From: Paenibacillus montanisoli
GTDB taxonomy: Bacteria > Bacillota > Bacilli > Paenibacillales > Paenibacillaceae
Assembly: GCF_003268025.1 (NCBI RefSeq)
Contig: NZ_QLUW01000004.1
Coordinates: forward strand, 62,001 to 126,000
DNA length: 64,000 bases
Reading direction: 5' to 3'
This document shows, one piece after another, positions 26,329 through 34,990 of this stretch (position 1 is its first letter; every line of letters begins with the position of its first letter). Made by a program: the position numbers and the translations under genes. A model generated the notes under the pieces. The model saw only the letters and a list, made by a program, of their open reading frames with translations, did not search any database and was not told the origin of the DNA.

Positions 26329-26415
26329 CGGCCGGAGGCAGCCAACATTGCAATTCCAGCTTGGCTACCAGAGGCCACCATTGAATCCGAGGACACCGCG
26401 TTTTTGCGGTGTCTA
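26329..26415 (+). repeat. Repeat family, module A, copy 1
   Basis: Contains GCCGGAGGCAGCC, TTGGCTACCAGAGGCC, TTGAATCCGAG and the hairpin GACACCGC / GCGGTGTC (26392-26399 and 26406-26413). The same order occurs at 26893, 36148 and 36345, and in shorter form at 29851. Confidence 0.65.
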
Positions 26416-26435
26416 CCTTGCATTTGGACATCGCT

Positions 26436-26479
26436 CAAAAAAAACAGGAGCATGCTTCCCAGCATGCTCCTGTTTTTTT
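26436..26479. terminator. Bidirectional terminator with 13-bp perfect stem
   Basis: ACAGGAGCATGCT pairs with AGCATGCTCCTGT across four bases, flanked by eight A on the left and seven T on the right. It reaches the stop of the minus-strand gene at 26478 and would also stop plus-strand transcripts from the repeat. Confidence 0.85.
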
Positions 26480-26702
26480 ATGGCTTCTGCGTATCCTTGC
26501 TAGGGGGCAGAGTATTATCACACGACATGTTGTATTGAGCGGAGATGGTCTTACCATAGCCCTGGGTTGCAAATCCAAAGCCGTTTCTCGTTTCAATTGC
26601 GTGATTCACCGTATAGCCTAAAATCAGCCATACCAGAGCCTTGAAAATAAGTTTAGCAAGAACCTCCTTGAAATCGCGTGCTTTTGATTTCTTGTTATTC
26701 AT
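26478..26702 (-). CDS. 74-residue membrane protein
   Basis: ATG at 26702 with GAGGT about nine bases upstream. A basic N-terminus (NNKKSKARDFKEV) is followed by one membrane helix (LIFKALVWLILGYTV) and a polar tail with one cysteine. The terminator begins at the stop codon. Not recognised; a small island protein between two repeat copies. Confidence 0.5.
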   Translation of the reverse strand: MNNKKSKARDFKEVLAKLIFKALVWLILGYTVNHAIETRNGFGFATQGYGKTISAQYNMSCDNTLPPSKDTQKP

Positions 26703-26892
26703 AGTTTATGTACCTCAGTGCCACCCGCAGGATACTAAGTCATTTCTGACGCCCACGAGGACTCCCTCCCTCCGCCCACCGTTGGAAAACGGTATAATTG
26801 CATTTTTCGAAGCGTCTTAATAATCCTTCTAATAATTTTGCAGAAATGCAATTTTTTTATTAAGTCATAAACCGAACGAGGGGCCAAAACAT

Positions 26893-27106
26893 CGACCCCA
26901 GCTTGGCAGCCAGAGGCCACCATTTGAATCCGAGGACACCGCAAGTCCCCAACGGTGTCTTCCTAGCCTTTGATCAAGCTTTTCCGCGCCACCGGGTACC
27001 CCTTTTTGCAGAGCTGCAGGCGGCGCAAAAAAATTCGGAATGGAACAGTCAGGGTGTCTTTCCATGGCTGGTCGCTTCCGAATTTGAGGGTGGTGGGGTT
27101 TCGCGG
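26893..27106 (+). repeat. Repeat family, modules A-B-C, copy 2 (structured-RNA-like)
   Basis: Module A (26893-26965): AGCTTGGCAGCCAGAGGCC, TTTGAATCCGAG, hairpin GACACCG/CGGTGTC and TTCC. Module B: CGCCACCGGG, TTGCAGAGCTGCAGGCG, A-run. Module C (27034-27106): TTCGGAA pairs with TTCCGAA, and CAGTCAGGG with CCATGGCTG, then GGTGGTGGGGTTTCGCGGC. Modules B and C recur at 29936 and 34866 with compensating changes in both stems. Confidence 0.7.
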
Positions 27107-27107
27107 C

Positions 27108-27138
27108 AAAAAAAAGCTCAACCTAATTTAGGCTGAGC
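27108..27138 (-). terminator. Minus-strand terminator downstream of the nuclease operon
   Basis: GCTCA and TGAGC (with inner CCTAA/TTAGG) form a stem followed on the minus strand by eight T. It is 155 bases after the Cas4/AddB-like nuclease gene ending at 27293, with no other gene between. Confidence 0.7.
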
Positions 27139-27292
27139 AGCGCGATCCGTTTATTTAGGAGCTAGTATTTCACTTTCAAAACTGCCGATTCCTTATTACG
27201 AAATCAGCGGTTCAGTTCCCACTTGTTATCTCTGCAGTGAAGCCTTACAATTAAATCAAACACTATTCACATTGGACCGCTGAGTTCGCACC

Positions 27293-28240
27293 TCAGGCTG
27301 GTCTCTTTTTTTGTTCCGGACATATCTCTTTGAACTTACACAGCTGGCATTTATTATATCCGGGGTTTGTTTGAAAAAATTCCGCTGGTAACGGTATATT
27401 TTGGTCTTTGTCTCTCAAGAAGTCCTTCATATTTGTAATACTGTGCGATATCCAACTATTCAAATACGAAACCTCTTCCTCGATGACAGATGAAACAATG
27501 GACTCATTCGTAAGCAGGTAATCGGCCCGTACTCGAATGTCTTCTAACGGAATATTATATCTGCAATGAGCGTACAAAGCATAAAGCTTAAACTGTATCT
27601 CATCACCAGCATTCCGTTTACCGGTCTTCCAATCTACAATAACGAAATTCCCGTTACTTTGACGGTAAAGTAAGTCGGGTTTGATGTAAACAGGGACACC
27701 ATCGAACTGCATTGTTCCAAGTTGTTCAACCTCTAGGATCTCAAAGTTCGAAGTCATTAAATCCTTCACAGTGGGGCTGGCAAACAGGTTGGTGATGCAG
27801 GTAGACATCCGATCGACAATATCGTTGTATGCGGGGCTCAGCTTCGAGAAAAGGTATGCGCGTTTTGTAATATCGGTCGAAGATCTAAAGTCACTGTCGT
27901 AGTAAACTTCATGTAGCATTGAAAAGGCCTTTGGGTTTACAAGCCATTCATGCGATTTGAAGATGGATTTCTTTATTGCTTCAAGAAGAACATGTTTCGA
28001 TTTCGCGATTAAGTCAATTGGGTCAAGGATGTTCTTCTTTGTTACAATTGATCCACAAATGTCATGGACAACCTCACCAGCTAACAGGTGAAGATTCGTT
28101 AACCCTTTTAATCGTTTAATTCGCAGCTGATCCATGTTCTTGTCTGTCATGGCATAGTACTGGAAGTAATACTGTCGCGGACAAGCATTAAATATCTCAT
28201 CGCGTGTCTTCGACCACGAAAAACACCCCACTGGCATCAC
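27293..28240 (-). CDS. Cas4/AddB-like PD-(D/E)XK nuclease with Fe-S cysteines
   Basis: A 315-residue RecB-family nuclease. It has the motif GEVVHD (Gly55, His59), IKPDLLY (Asp189) and IVDWKTGKR (Asp203, Lys205), followed by the QFKLYALY helix. The cysteine set Cys20 (NACPRQYYFQYY) plus Cys298, Cys301 and Cys307 is that of the 4Fe-4S staple in AddB and Cas4. Such enzymes trim DNA ends. No cas genes or CRISPR array are nearby. It is the second gene of an operon with the HTH/SSB-tail protein, 35 bases upstream. Start GTG 28240 or ATG 28237, both close behind GAGG. Confidence 0.85.
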   Translation of the reverse strand: MMPVGCFSWSKTRDEIFNACPRQYYFQYYAMTDKNMDQLRIKRLKGLTNLHLLAGEVVHDICGSIVTKKNILDPIDLIAKSKHVLLEAIKKSIFKSHEWLVNPKAFSMLHEVYYDSDFRSSTDITKRAYLFSKLSPAYNDIVDRMSTCITNLFASPTVKDLMTSNFEILEVEQLGTMQFDGVPVYIKPDLLYRQSNGNFVIVDWKTGKRNAGDEIQFKLYALYAHCRYNIPLEDIRVRADYLLTNESIVSSVIEEEVSYLNSWISHSITNMKDFLRDKDQNIPLPAEFFQTNPGYNKCQLCKFKEICPEQKKRPA

Positions 28241-28275
28241 CCCTCGATATTCAAATATGGCCAGGTTCGAAGATT

Positions 28276-29718
28276 TCAGAACGGTAGATCACTTTCGTCA
28301 ATTTCAATCGCTTCGTCGGCTTTCGTTGCTTCATTAACTTCGTCAATAAAGACGCGGTACAGGTTATACTTGCCCAAGTATCCGCTTATTTCAACGAGCT
28401 CTCCTACATAAGCTCCATATTCTTCATGATGAAAAATCTGATATGATCTAACATTCAACCCTTTCATTTGTTCCAGCTTACGTAAGCGTAGAATTTCATC
28501 GAGTACGGGTTCAGAAGGATGATCCAGCCTATATCTGCGATAGTGTCCACCTTCATTAAGCAAATACGATGGAAATTCTAAACCGGCACGCTCTGAGACA
28601 TATTTGTCTGTACAATCGTAGCCTAGATGACACAGCTTCTGTAGATATGAGCTACCTTCTTTCTCTACCCATGCAAACATTTCCTCTTCCCACACACTTT
28701 CCAACTTAAGTCGGTTTGCCTCTTCTTCAATCTCTCGTTGTTCCTTGGCCAACTTTTCAGCTTTTTCATTTGCATGAATGCTATCACAGCGCTTCTCGTG
28801 CCAAGCCAGAAACTTTTCTATATATTCCATCGCGTTCCCACTATGGATGGACAAGTCTTCAATTCCTGCATCCTTATCGACGAAGAATACGTCTTCACCA
28901 TCCAAATACAGCTCTAACTCATCAACAGCAGCTGCAAGGTTGATTACTTTTCTTTGGTAATCTCTGGTGATTAGGGATTTGAATTTAGCGACTGCGTCAA
29001 TGACTTGTTCCCGCAAATTAATTGGGATAGCCGATAATGTTGTTTCGAATGAACCGGTCTTTGGAGCGTCTTTTCCCGTTTCAACTAAGTGCTCGCGAAG
29101 GCGCTTACTGCTTACGGCGTATTCGATTTTAATAATCAAATCGGTCCCCTTCCCTCCATTTTGTTTGTAATCCATGACACGGTAAAGGTTCACAACCCAA
29201 CCGCTGGATATTTTTTTACCTTCGAGTTCTTCAGCAGCTATTTTTTGAACGTATACCGTAGACATACCCAAGATATCTGCTGCTTCTTTTGCCGAAATCG
29301 GCTCATAATCTCGATTTTCAGGGAGCGGCGGGTATATGATCCGTTTGATGGTACTGCCTAGTGTAGTGTTCCAGAACTCTGCTGGAACCGTAAAATCTGC
29401 GCCCTCCAGCGTTTTCGGAACGAACGAGTTCAAAAACAGCATTTCAAGCAACCAGCGACAATCCCTTTTCAACTCCAATTTTTGTGTAGATGTGGAACGA
29501 TACTTATTGTTCAATGCCGCGTCAAAAACCGCCTTGACTTTGCTTTTAAACACAGACGACCCAGATTCGAAATCTACATTGCTGACGTCAATGTTGAGTT
29601 CGTAAAGCTGCCGCTTCAGATTGGATACCAATGCTTCCCATGATTCGCTTACGGCGCTATCAACATCCTCTGGGTGAATTTCATCATTAACCGTATCGAT
29701 TCCCTCGATGTCCTTCAT
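28276..29718 (-). CDS. HTH and coiled-coil protein ending in an SSB-like acidic tail
   Basis: A 480-residue protein not assigned to a family. Residues about 141-163 (ISAKEAADILGMSTVYVQKI) form a MerR/excisionase-type helix-turn-helix. Residues about 305-350 are a charged coiled coil (ANEKAEKLAKEQREIEEEA). The C-terminal domain has an OB-like strand pattern (YVGELVEISGYLGKYNLYRV). The last residues EIDESDLPF closely match the SSB C-terminal tip (Asp-rich then -Ile/Leu-Pro-Phe), the docking site for RecO, RecQ and other repair enzymes. The start ATG 29718 follows GAGGAGG by eight bases. With the nuclease it may form a DNA-processing module; this is inference. Confidence 0.7.
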   Translation of the reverse strand: MKDIEGIDTVNDEIHPEDVDSAVSESWEALVSNLKRQLYELNIDVSNVDFESGSSVFKSKVKAVFDAALNNKYRSTSTQKLELKRDCRWLLEMLFLNSFVPKTLEGADFTVPAEFWNTTLGSTIKRIIYPPLPENRDYEPISAKEAADILGMSTVYVQKIAAEELEGKKISSGWVVNLYRVMDYKQNGGKGTDLIIKIEYAVSSKRLREHLVETGKDAPKTGSFETTLSAIPINLREQVIDAVAKFKSLITRDYQRKVINLAAAVDELELYLDGEDVFFVDKDAGIEDLSIHSGNAMEYIEKFLAWHEKRCDSIHANEKAEKLAKEQREIEEEANRLKLESVWEEEMFAWVEKEGSSYLQKLCHLGYDCTDKYVSERAGLEFPSYLLNEGGHYRRYRLDHPSEPVLDEILRLRKLEQMKGLNVRSYQIFHHEEYGAYVGELVEISGYLGKYNLYRVFIDEVNEATKADEAIEIDESDLPF

Positions 29719-29850
29719 CTCACAAACCTCCTCTTAGCGATTTCAAACGCTTGTTAGTGATTACAAAATGATAATAAACCACCAGTGAGGTAAAGTCAAT
29801 ATCGAATTAGCTATCACAAATTATAGTTTGCAATAACAATGCAGGACTGA

Positions 29851-30072
29851 CTTTGGACTCGAAGACACCTCCGCGGAAGGAGCTGTGTCTTCCATGCCGT
29901 TGCTTGTTAAACTCGGGTTTTACGCCAACGGGAATTTGCAGAGCTGCCGGCGATGTAAAAAAAAATCGGAATGGAACAGTCAGGGTGTTTTTCCCTGGCT
30001 GGACGCTTCCGAATTTACGGGGTGTTGGGGTTTCGTGGCCAAGACGGTCTATATCATTGGAATCGGAATTGC
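29851..30072 (+). repeat. Repeat family, modules A'-B-C plus recombinase-like start, copy 3
   Basis: Module A' (29851-29893): TTTGGACTCGAAGACAC with the partner TGTGTCTTCC. Module B: TTTGCAGAGCTGCCGGCG and an A-run. Module C: TCGGAA/TTCCGA and CAGTCAGGG/CCCTGGCTG, then GGTGTTGGGGTTTC. Directly after that, GTG at 30035 begins the codons V-A-K-T-V-Y-I-I-G-I-G-I-A-N-stop; the IIGI core resembles the first strand of IS110-type DEDD recombinases. Confidence 0.65.
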
Positions 30073-30096
30073 CAACTGATAAACAGCATCATCAAT

Positions 30097-31290
30097 TCAA
30101 TCCCTGTAATCGCGGTCAATAGATACGCTATTTCGATTCACGGCATAATTGATGTCCTGAAGCAGTCCATCCAAGGTCTCGGATCGTCGCTGAAGCAGAT
30201 CGTTCTCCCAAACAATGATAATTTGATACCCGGCAGCCCGCAGATTCTCTAGCTTAATTTCATCTCGCGCTGCGAACTTAATTTGTTGAGGATACACCTT
30301 CTTCGTTACGCCGTAGATATCAGGATTGACATGCCAATAATCACCGAATGCCTCGACAATGAGATTTGCGGAAGAGATAAAAAAATCACAGATATAATTA
30401 CCAATGATCATCTGTGGAACAAACTCTATCTCCTTCTCAGTCAGGTATTCCAATACGGCTTTTTCAATCCAGGTATCCTTCTTTTTTATCGCCCCTAAGA
30501 AACAGATTCTGGAGCAATACTTTTTGAATTTATTACTTTCTTCATTCGTCATACTTCTGATTGGGACGGGAAACGGCTCATTACAATGCGGGCACGTATT
30601 ATAAAACACGTTCTCTATTTCGTGTCGCTGAAATTCTCTTCGGAGTACAGTCAGCTTAATTTTCAATCGTGCTGCTATCTCTTTCCTTAACAGCCGATCG
30701 TATTGAAGGAGTTTAATCAAGGTTTCCTTAGAAACCTTTCGAATGAATGACCCCCTAATCCTGTCAAAGAACGCATCCATCCGCCCTTCTGCATGCAACA
30801 CTTTTAGATTCTTGGATTTTAAGGCATTCGTACATGCCTCCGAACAAGCTCTCTTATATTTGCGCGGTTTGCTTGGATCAGCCTCATCGGCATACTCGAC
30901 CTCAAACCATTTTCCGCAATCATCGTTTTTGCACACCGTAAAGAACCGACCCCTCCTCTCTTTGTGACTCCGTTTGAATCCGAGTCTGCGGCATTCGTCG
31001 CTGCAGTATTTTACAAAAGCCTTTGTCCCTTCTCTTGTCTGAGCTAGACCATCAACGGGAAAAGGTTCTTCGCAAGTCCAGCAGTCATTTGTATAAAGCA
31101 CTTTCTTTTCTTTAAAGTGCTTTTTCACGGCATCACTTTTTTTTCGTAAATCAATACCAAATTTCTTACACCAATAATCAATATTCTTGTGGCCAACACC
31201 GCAGAGTTTAGCAATCTCATGTAGAGACAGCCCTTCAACCAAATACTTCTGGCGCAGCCAGATGGGATCTTTATATTGGGTATCAGCCAC
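30097..31290 (-). CDS. Vsr-like endonuclease with HTH and zinc-finger modules
   Basis: A 397-residue protein. It begins with a DNA-binding HTH (LSLHEIAKLCGVGHKNIDYW), followed by three cysteine pairs of treble-clef type (CWTCEEPFP..YCSDEC; CKNDDCGKWF..ACSEAC; CPHCNEPFP..YCSRIC). It ends with a very-short-patch-repair-like nuclease domain (YICDFFISSANLIVEAFGDYWH; Asp near 302, Glu near 312; RDEIKLENLRAAGYQIIIVW). This order is typical of phage/island homing-type endonucleases. The start is GTG 31290, eight bases after GTGGAGG; the open frame runs 53 codons further without a site. A free-standing mobile endonuclease or restriction enzyme is likely. Confidence 0.75.
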   Translation of the reverse strand: MADTQYKDPIWLRQKYLVEGLSLHEIAKLCGVGHKNIDYWCKKFGIDLRKKSDAVKKHFKEKKVLYTNDCWTCEEPFPVDGLAQTREGTKAFVKYCSDECRRLGFKRSHKERRGRFFTVCKNDDCGKWFEVEYADEADPSKPRKYKRACSEACTNALKSKNLKVLHAEGRMDAFFDRIRGSFIRKVSKETLIKLLQYDRLLRKEIAARLKIKLTVLRREFQRHEIENVFYNTCPHCNEPFPVPIRSMTNEESNKFKKYCSRICFLGAIKKKDTWIEKAVLEYLTEKEIEFVPQMIIGNYICDFFISSANLIVEAFGDYWHVNPDIYGVTKKVYPQQIKFAARDEIKLENLRAAGYQIIIVWENDLLQRRSETLDGLLQDINYAVNRNSVSIDRDYRD

Positions 31291-31652
31291 TTTATCGTCC
31301 TCCACGAAAATACCATTTCCCTCTATTCTAGTTGGCAGCTGCTGTAAAAAATGTCGCATTAAGCTGGCGAAATGGAGCGTCATAACGACGTTGAATGTGG
31401 GTCTTGGCAGTTTTCTATCGGCCGGAGGCTTGAGTCTGTGAAGGATCAAGCTCGTCAGCTACGGCTGCCAGGCTTTCTTCATGATTAAGGCCCCGCTCTA
31501 AAGGATAGCACCATATGCCGGCTCATCTCCAAGATTGATGCAGATACACTATATTTTTGAACTTCGAGGGTGATCCAGTTTACCTTCTACCAACTTGGAA
31601 ACAATTATTGCTAGGAAGGATCATAGCTTCCTAATATGGGGAGGAATCATTC

Positions 31653-32084
31653 ATGGAGTCATTGCCTTGGGAAAAACATTACATCGAGTACGGGATGTTC
31701 AAGATATGGACGAATTATGATAGGGCAAGAAACGTAATTGTGATCCATCATTCTCAAGATGGGTGCGGATACACCCCAGATGCACACAACGGCAGACCGG
31801 GACGTTTGAAAGGCTTAAATGCAATGGGACCGATGGGAGCGTGGCATAGTTCGTATTGGGGTGCGAATGACCCCGATGAATGTTATGACCCTGACCTTGA
31901 AGATGATGTATATGTTGCGTACGGGATTCGTCCGATAGACGTATACCATTGCACTCATTGTCTTGAAAAGGAACATGACAGAAAATACGAGGAAGCTATG
32001 GCCTCAAGAGTCTTAGAAGTCGAAGGTTACTTCAAAGGAAACCGATCGAATATCATTCCCTTTCCCCGTCTGGGATGGGATTGA
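31653..32084 (+). CDS. Hypothetical 143-residue protein with CxxC motif
   Basis: ATG at 31653 with GGGGAGG eight bases upstream, so a real gene. The protein is Gly/Asp/Trp/Tyr-rich in the middle (MGPMGAWHSSYWGANDPDE), with a possible zinc site HCTHC near residue 110. No family recognised and no membrane segment. A good hairpin terminator follows. Confidence 0.6.
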   Translation: MESLPWEKHYIEYGMFKIWTNYDRARNVIVIHHSQDGCGYTPDAHNGRPGRLKGLNAMGPMGAWHSSYWGANDPDECYDPDLEDDVYVAYGIRPIDVYHCTHCLEKEHDRKYEEAMASRVLEVEGYFKGNRSNIIPFPRLGWD

Positions 32085-32169
32085 ATACGTCAGATCGCAG
32101 CCATTCAGCCCCTACGCATACTTATTGTTACACAGTGTTGTACGATTGTTAAGGTGATCTGAACATGAA

Positions 32170-32205
32170 AAGGGCACTACCCAATAAAGGTGGTGCCCTT
32201 TCTTC
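32170..32205. terminator. Terminator between convergent genes
   Basis: AAGGGCACTACC (32170-32181) pairs with GGTGGTGCCCTT (32189-32200, one G-T pair), followed by TCTTC on the plus strand. It serves the plus-strand gene ending at 32084 and possibly the minus-strand gene ending at 32233. Confidence 0.7.
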
Positions 32206-32232
32206 ATTACGAGCCATCTTGGCGGTTTTGTT

Positions 32233-32535
32233 CTATTCAACGATTTTCAGTGCGTGGATGTCGCAAATGGTAGCTGGATTCGCTGTCGGATAAGCGATCT
32301 TCTTGCCTTTCAGGTAGCTGTTGATCTCTTCAAGTTGGAATGCTACTCGGTCTGTGTGCTCTTCGTCAGCAGCATAGCCAAGAATCTTGTAGACTTCAAG
32401 AATTTCCCCGCGGTATACGGCTGCCAGATCCTGCTGATTGTAGAGCCGGCCTTGATCCATCTTCCAGGCTTTGCGTACGCGCTCCTTCAGACCTTCCTTC
32501 GAATTGGGAACTTCGTTCACTTTGATAATGACCAT
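32233..32535 (-). CDS. Hypothetical 100-residue protein
   Basis: The ATG at 32535 follows AAGGAG by ten bases; GTG at 32544 is too close to it. The product begins MVIIKVNEVPNSKEGLKERV and contains RKAWKMD, VYRGEILEVYKILGYA and a final beta/helix region with CDIH. The '..AW.......vyrGei..VYki' pattern recurs in small proteins of Firmicute islands, but I cannot name the family. It lies 170 bases downstream of the CoiA-like gene on the same strand. Confidence 0.55.
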   Translation of the reverse strand: MVIIKVNEVPNSKEGLKERVRKAWKMDQGRLYNQQDLAAVYRGEILEVYKILGYAADEEHTDRVAFQLEEINSYLKGKKIAYPTANPATICDIHALKIVE

Positions 32536-32705
32536 CCCCAACACACTCCTTCTCAGCGGTTATTTTTCACTTACTTTCGATATTCTTTTGACTTATTTTA
32601 CCTACTGTATATGAAAGCCTACTTTCTGGAAAGTGTTTCCTCATCAAGACAAGAATCTATAGCGAATGTTAAAAACCACATCTTTTATGTGTTTTTTTCG
32701 ACACT

Positions 32706-34508
32706 TTAAAAATCGAACTTCATTTGCTCTTCATTTGGAATTGGTGGAGGTTCTTTTGGTTTGTGATTATCACTATTATGTCGATTCACCTTCAGCAATT
32801 TCTTCTGTTCTATATATTCCTGTTGCTCAAGTTTGAATTTCTTTGTGGCAAACCATGGTGGTAAACCACCCGGAAATAAATTGCGCTCAAGTTGCTGCCG
32901 ATCCAGACGCTCTAATTTTCTATAAGCCGACCAGATGGTGTCTTCATTCCGATTCAACCGAATTAGTGGACTAACTTGAACTTTACCTTTCAGGTAACTT
33001 TTCAAGTGCTCTGCTTCATCTTGCATAAGGCTTAGCAGATCCATTGAGTTAACTGGTTCGTATCCATACAGCAATAGTAGTTTTTCAATTTCTCGTTCTT
33101 GTTGGTAAGTGATATACAATTTTCTACCTGGATGAAATTCATCCCTTCTGGCCATTCGTTCTGCCTCAAGAGTTCGTTCCTTTTCCGCTTGCTGCCGTAT
33201 GTTCTCATTCAGAGCTTCTGCTTCTCGCTCTTCTTCTTGGCGAATTCTCTCTTGTTCAGCATGTCGTTGTTCTTCTTCCAAACGAGTACGTTGTTCTTCA
33301 GCGATCCGCTCTAGTTCTATGCGACGAAGTTCTTGCTCTGCTAACTCTTTTTCCTCCGCTTCTTCCCTCTGCCTTATAAAATTCAAACGAGCCTGACGTT
33401 GCGCGTTCCAAGTCTCTTGTATGAGCAGGATTGGATTCAATGCAAGGTAAGCGTCGGCACCTTCCAGTTTACCTTTCTCGAAATCGATGACAGTATGATC
33501 GATATCAACTCCATGCTCACCGCCATCAGTAAAGTTATGCTGGCCCTCGTCCCCTCCGAAGAAATTACCTTGATGTCCCTTCATAGTTATTTCTTCTTCC
33601 AATTCAATAAGAGGAGTTAATTCTAGGGTCGGTACGATATCTTTATCCGCAATTCGTGTAATTTTGTAGAGTTCGTCTTGGGGGGTCCAATTATGCCCCT
33701 GCATGAATGCAGCCATACGCTTGTCCTCATTGACTGGATCTCTTCGAATAAGAAAAACATTTCCTTGATGATTTAAGCCAAGCACGTAGCCATATTCATT
33801 CATAATCAGCATAAACGCTCTACTGTCTTTACCCGTTACAACGAATGGGTTTTCTTCACCAGCTGCTATCGGTACTCGAACCGTCGTGTTTTTTTCCAGA
33901 TCAATAACATCATGAAACGTTCCAGCATAAGACTCGAAAAAATCATCTAATAAAAGTACCCAAGCCGTAGGCACATCTTCTGATCGATAGACATTTACAC
34001 GTTTTGCAACAGTTGCAGGATAGATATTAGATGCTTGTACCTCTACAACAAGCCGGAGCATACTCCTCTCTCCATTCCCTACAAATGCAGCAACGTCAGC
34101 TCGAACTTTCTTGCCATTGATGGTGTGACGATGCTCTTCTCGAACAACATAGCCAGCCTCATGCAGTTTTGTAAAAAGGTACTTTTTCGTCAGAGCATGA
34201 GCTAAGGACTCACTGTCATGACAAGCTTCATCATTTTTATGATAAAAATAGGAGCTTTTACTACCGATCACTGCGGATCCATCAGGACGGATTTTTCGAT
34301 AACCCTGGTTATAGTACATCCGAGAATTACAAATTGGACACTCCAAATTTATTTGCTCTCTTTTACTTCGAAGGAGCTTAATTTCATTGTCAGAGATGGT
34401 TAGACAATCCAATTGAACACTTTCTTGATCCTCAAAGGCATGGATCTTGCCAGTAGGAAAATCTTGCTGCCAATTCAAATAAGGGCTGAAGTAAGCAAAT
34501 TGTGGCAT
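32706..34508 (-). CDS. CoiA-like nuclease with long coiled coil and possible clamp-binding tail
   Basis: A 600-residue protein. The N-terminal third is CoiA-like: a zinc knuckle (CPIC at 57-60, YFYHKND..CHD at 88-98), the helix SESLAHALTKKYLFTKL, then a PD-(D/E)XK core (KVRADVAAF, Asp138; LVVEVQASN, Glu156 and Gln158). Residues about 365-455 are a Glu/Arg/Gln-rich coiled coil. The C-terminus ends in QMKFDF, which fits the QxxLxF-type sliding-clamp-binding hexapeptide. CoiA acts in competence; the coiled-coil expansion is not typical. Start ATG 34508 with AAGGAG seven bases upstream. Role inferred: DNA-end or recombination nuclease. Confidence 0.75.
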   Translation of the reverse strand: MPQFAYFSPYLNWQQDFPTGKIHAFEDQESVQLDCLTISDNEIKLLRSKREQINLECPICNSRMYYNQGYRKIRPDGSAVIGSKSSYFYHKNDEACHDSESLAHALTKKYLFTKLHEAGYVVREEHRHTINGKKVRADVAAFVGNGERSMLRLVVEVQASNIYPATVAKRVNVYRSEDVPTAWVLLLDDFFESYAGTFHDVIDLEKNTTVRVPIAAGEENPFVVTGKDSRAFMLIMNEYGYVLGLNHQGNVFLIRRDPVNEDKRMAAFMQGHNWTPQDELYKITRIADKDIVPTLELTPLIELEEEITMKGHQGNFFGGDEGQHNFTDGGEHGVDIDHTVIDFEKGKLEGADAYLALNPILLIQETWNAQRQARLNFIRQREEAEEKELAEQELRRIELERIAEEQRTRLEEEQRHAEQERIRQEEEREAEALNENIRQQAEKERTLEAERMARRDEFHPGRKLYITYQQEREIEKLLLLYGYEPVNSMDLLSLMQDEAEHLKSYLKGKVQVSPLIRLNRNEDTIWSAYRKLERLDRQQLERNLFPGGLPPWFATKKFKLEQQEYIEQKKLLKVNRHNSDNHKPKEPPPIPNEEQMKFDF

Positions 34509-34665
34509 TGAGTGTCTCCTTACTAAATTATGATTTGCGAATTACCTTTACAGATTGTTAACTGCATCCGCATACCTATTGACCTCTTCCTAATTATACC
34601 ATTACTACTATCTGCCGTGTTTCTTTAAAAAGAGTTAATCTGCGTGGGATTGTAATCATGTTCCA

Positions 34666-34990
34666 GCAAGGGCTTGCCCGGAGGGACAGCGTTCTCTCTT
34701 GCACGGTAAGGTTCCGTGTGGCTGGCTAAGATGACTGATGCGAAACAGATTCGGATGTGCGGTGAAAACCCGCCTCAGGAGCACCACGCGCCTGCGCCGG
34801 CAACCTCCTGCACTGGCCAGCGGCTACTCTTTCTTTCTCTTCTGACTTTCCGTGTCACCGGATCCCCCTTGCAGCGCAAAAAGATTCAGAATGGAACAAC
34901 CAGCGGTCTCCTGGTTGGTCGCTTCTGAATTTGCGGGGTGGTGGGGTTTCACGGCAGTAGGGCGGTTAAAGTCATCGGCATGGATTGTAT
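34666..34990 (+). repeat. Repeat family, full-length copy (modules D-E-B-C plus recombinase-like start)
   Basis: The most complete copy, about 300 bases. D-E blocks match 25990-26175. B has GTGTCACCGG, TTGCAGCGC and an A-run. C has TTCAGAA/TTCTGAA and CAACCAG/CTGGTTG, where the other copies have TTCGGAA/TTCCGAA and CAGTCAGGG/CC(C/A)TGGCTG, so both strands of each stem changed together. It is followed by GGTGGTGGGGTTTC and codons V-K-V-I-G-M-D-C-I, aligned with Y-I-I-G-I-G-I at copy 3. No intact recombinase follows. The rest of the gap 34509-35219 shows only a terminator. Confidence 0.7.

Noticed and set aside
25990-27106. TnpB or IscB element with omega RNA
   Set aside because: No RuvC/zinc-ribbon TnpB or HNH-containing IscB frame, even decayed, is visible; the adjacent coding relics fit a DEDD recombinase better. 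HEARO-type RNA is not excluded without a model search.
27293-28240. A cas4 gene of a CRISPR-Cas locus
   Set aside because: No other cas genes and no repeat-spacer array in 64 kb; called only as a Cas4/AddB-like nuclease.
31291-31449. N-terminal extension of the Vsr-like endonuclease
   Set aside because: GTGGAGG stands eight bases before the GTG at 31290; the upstream codons have no site.
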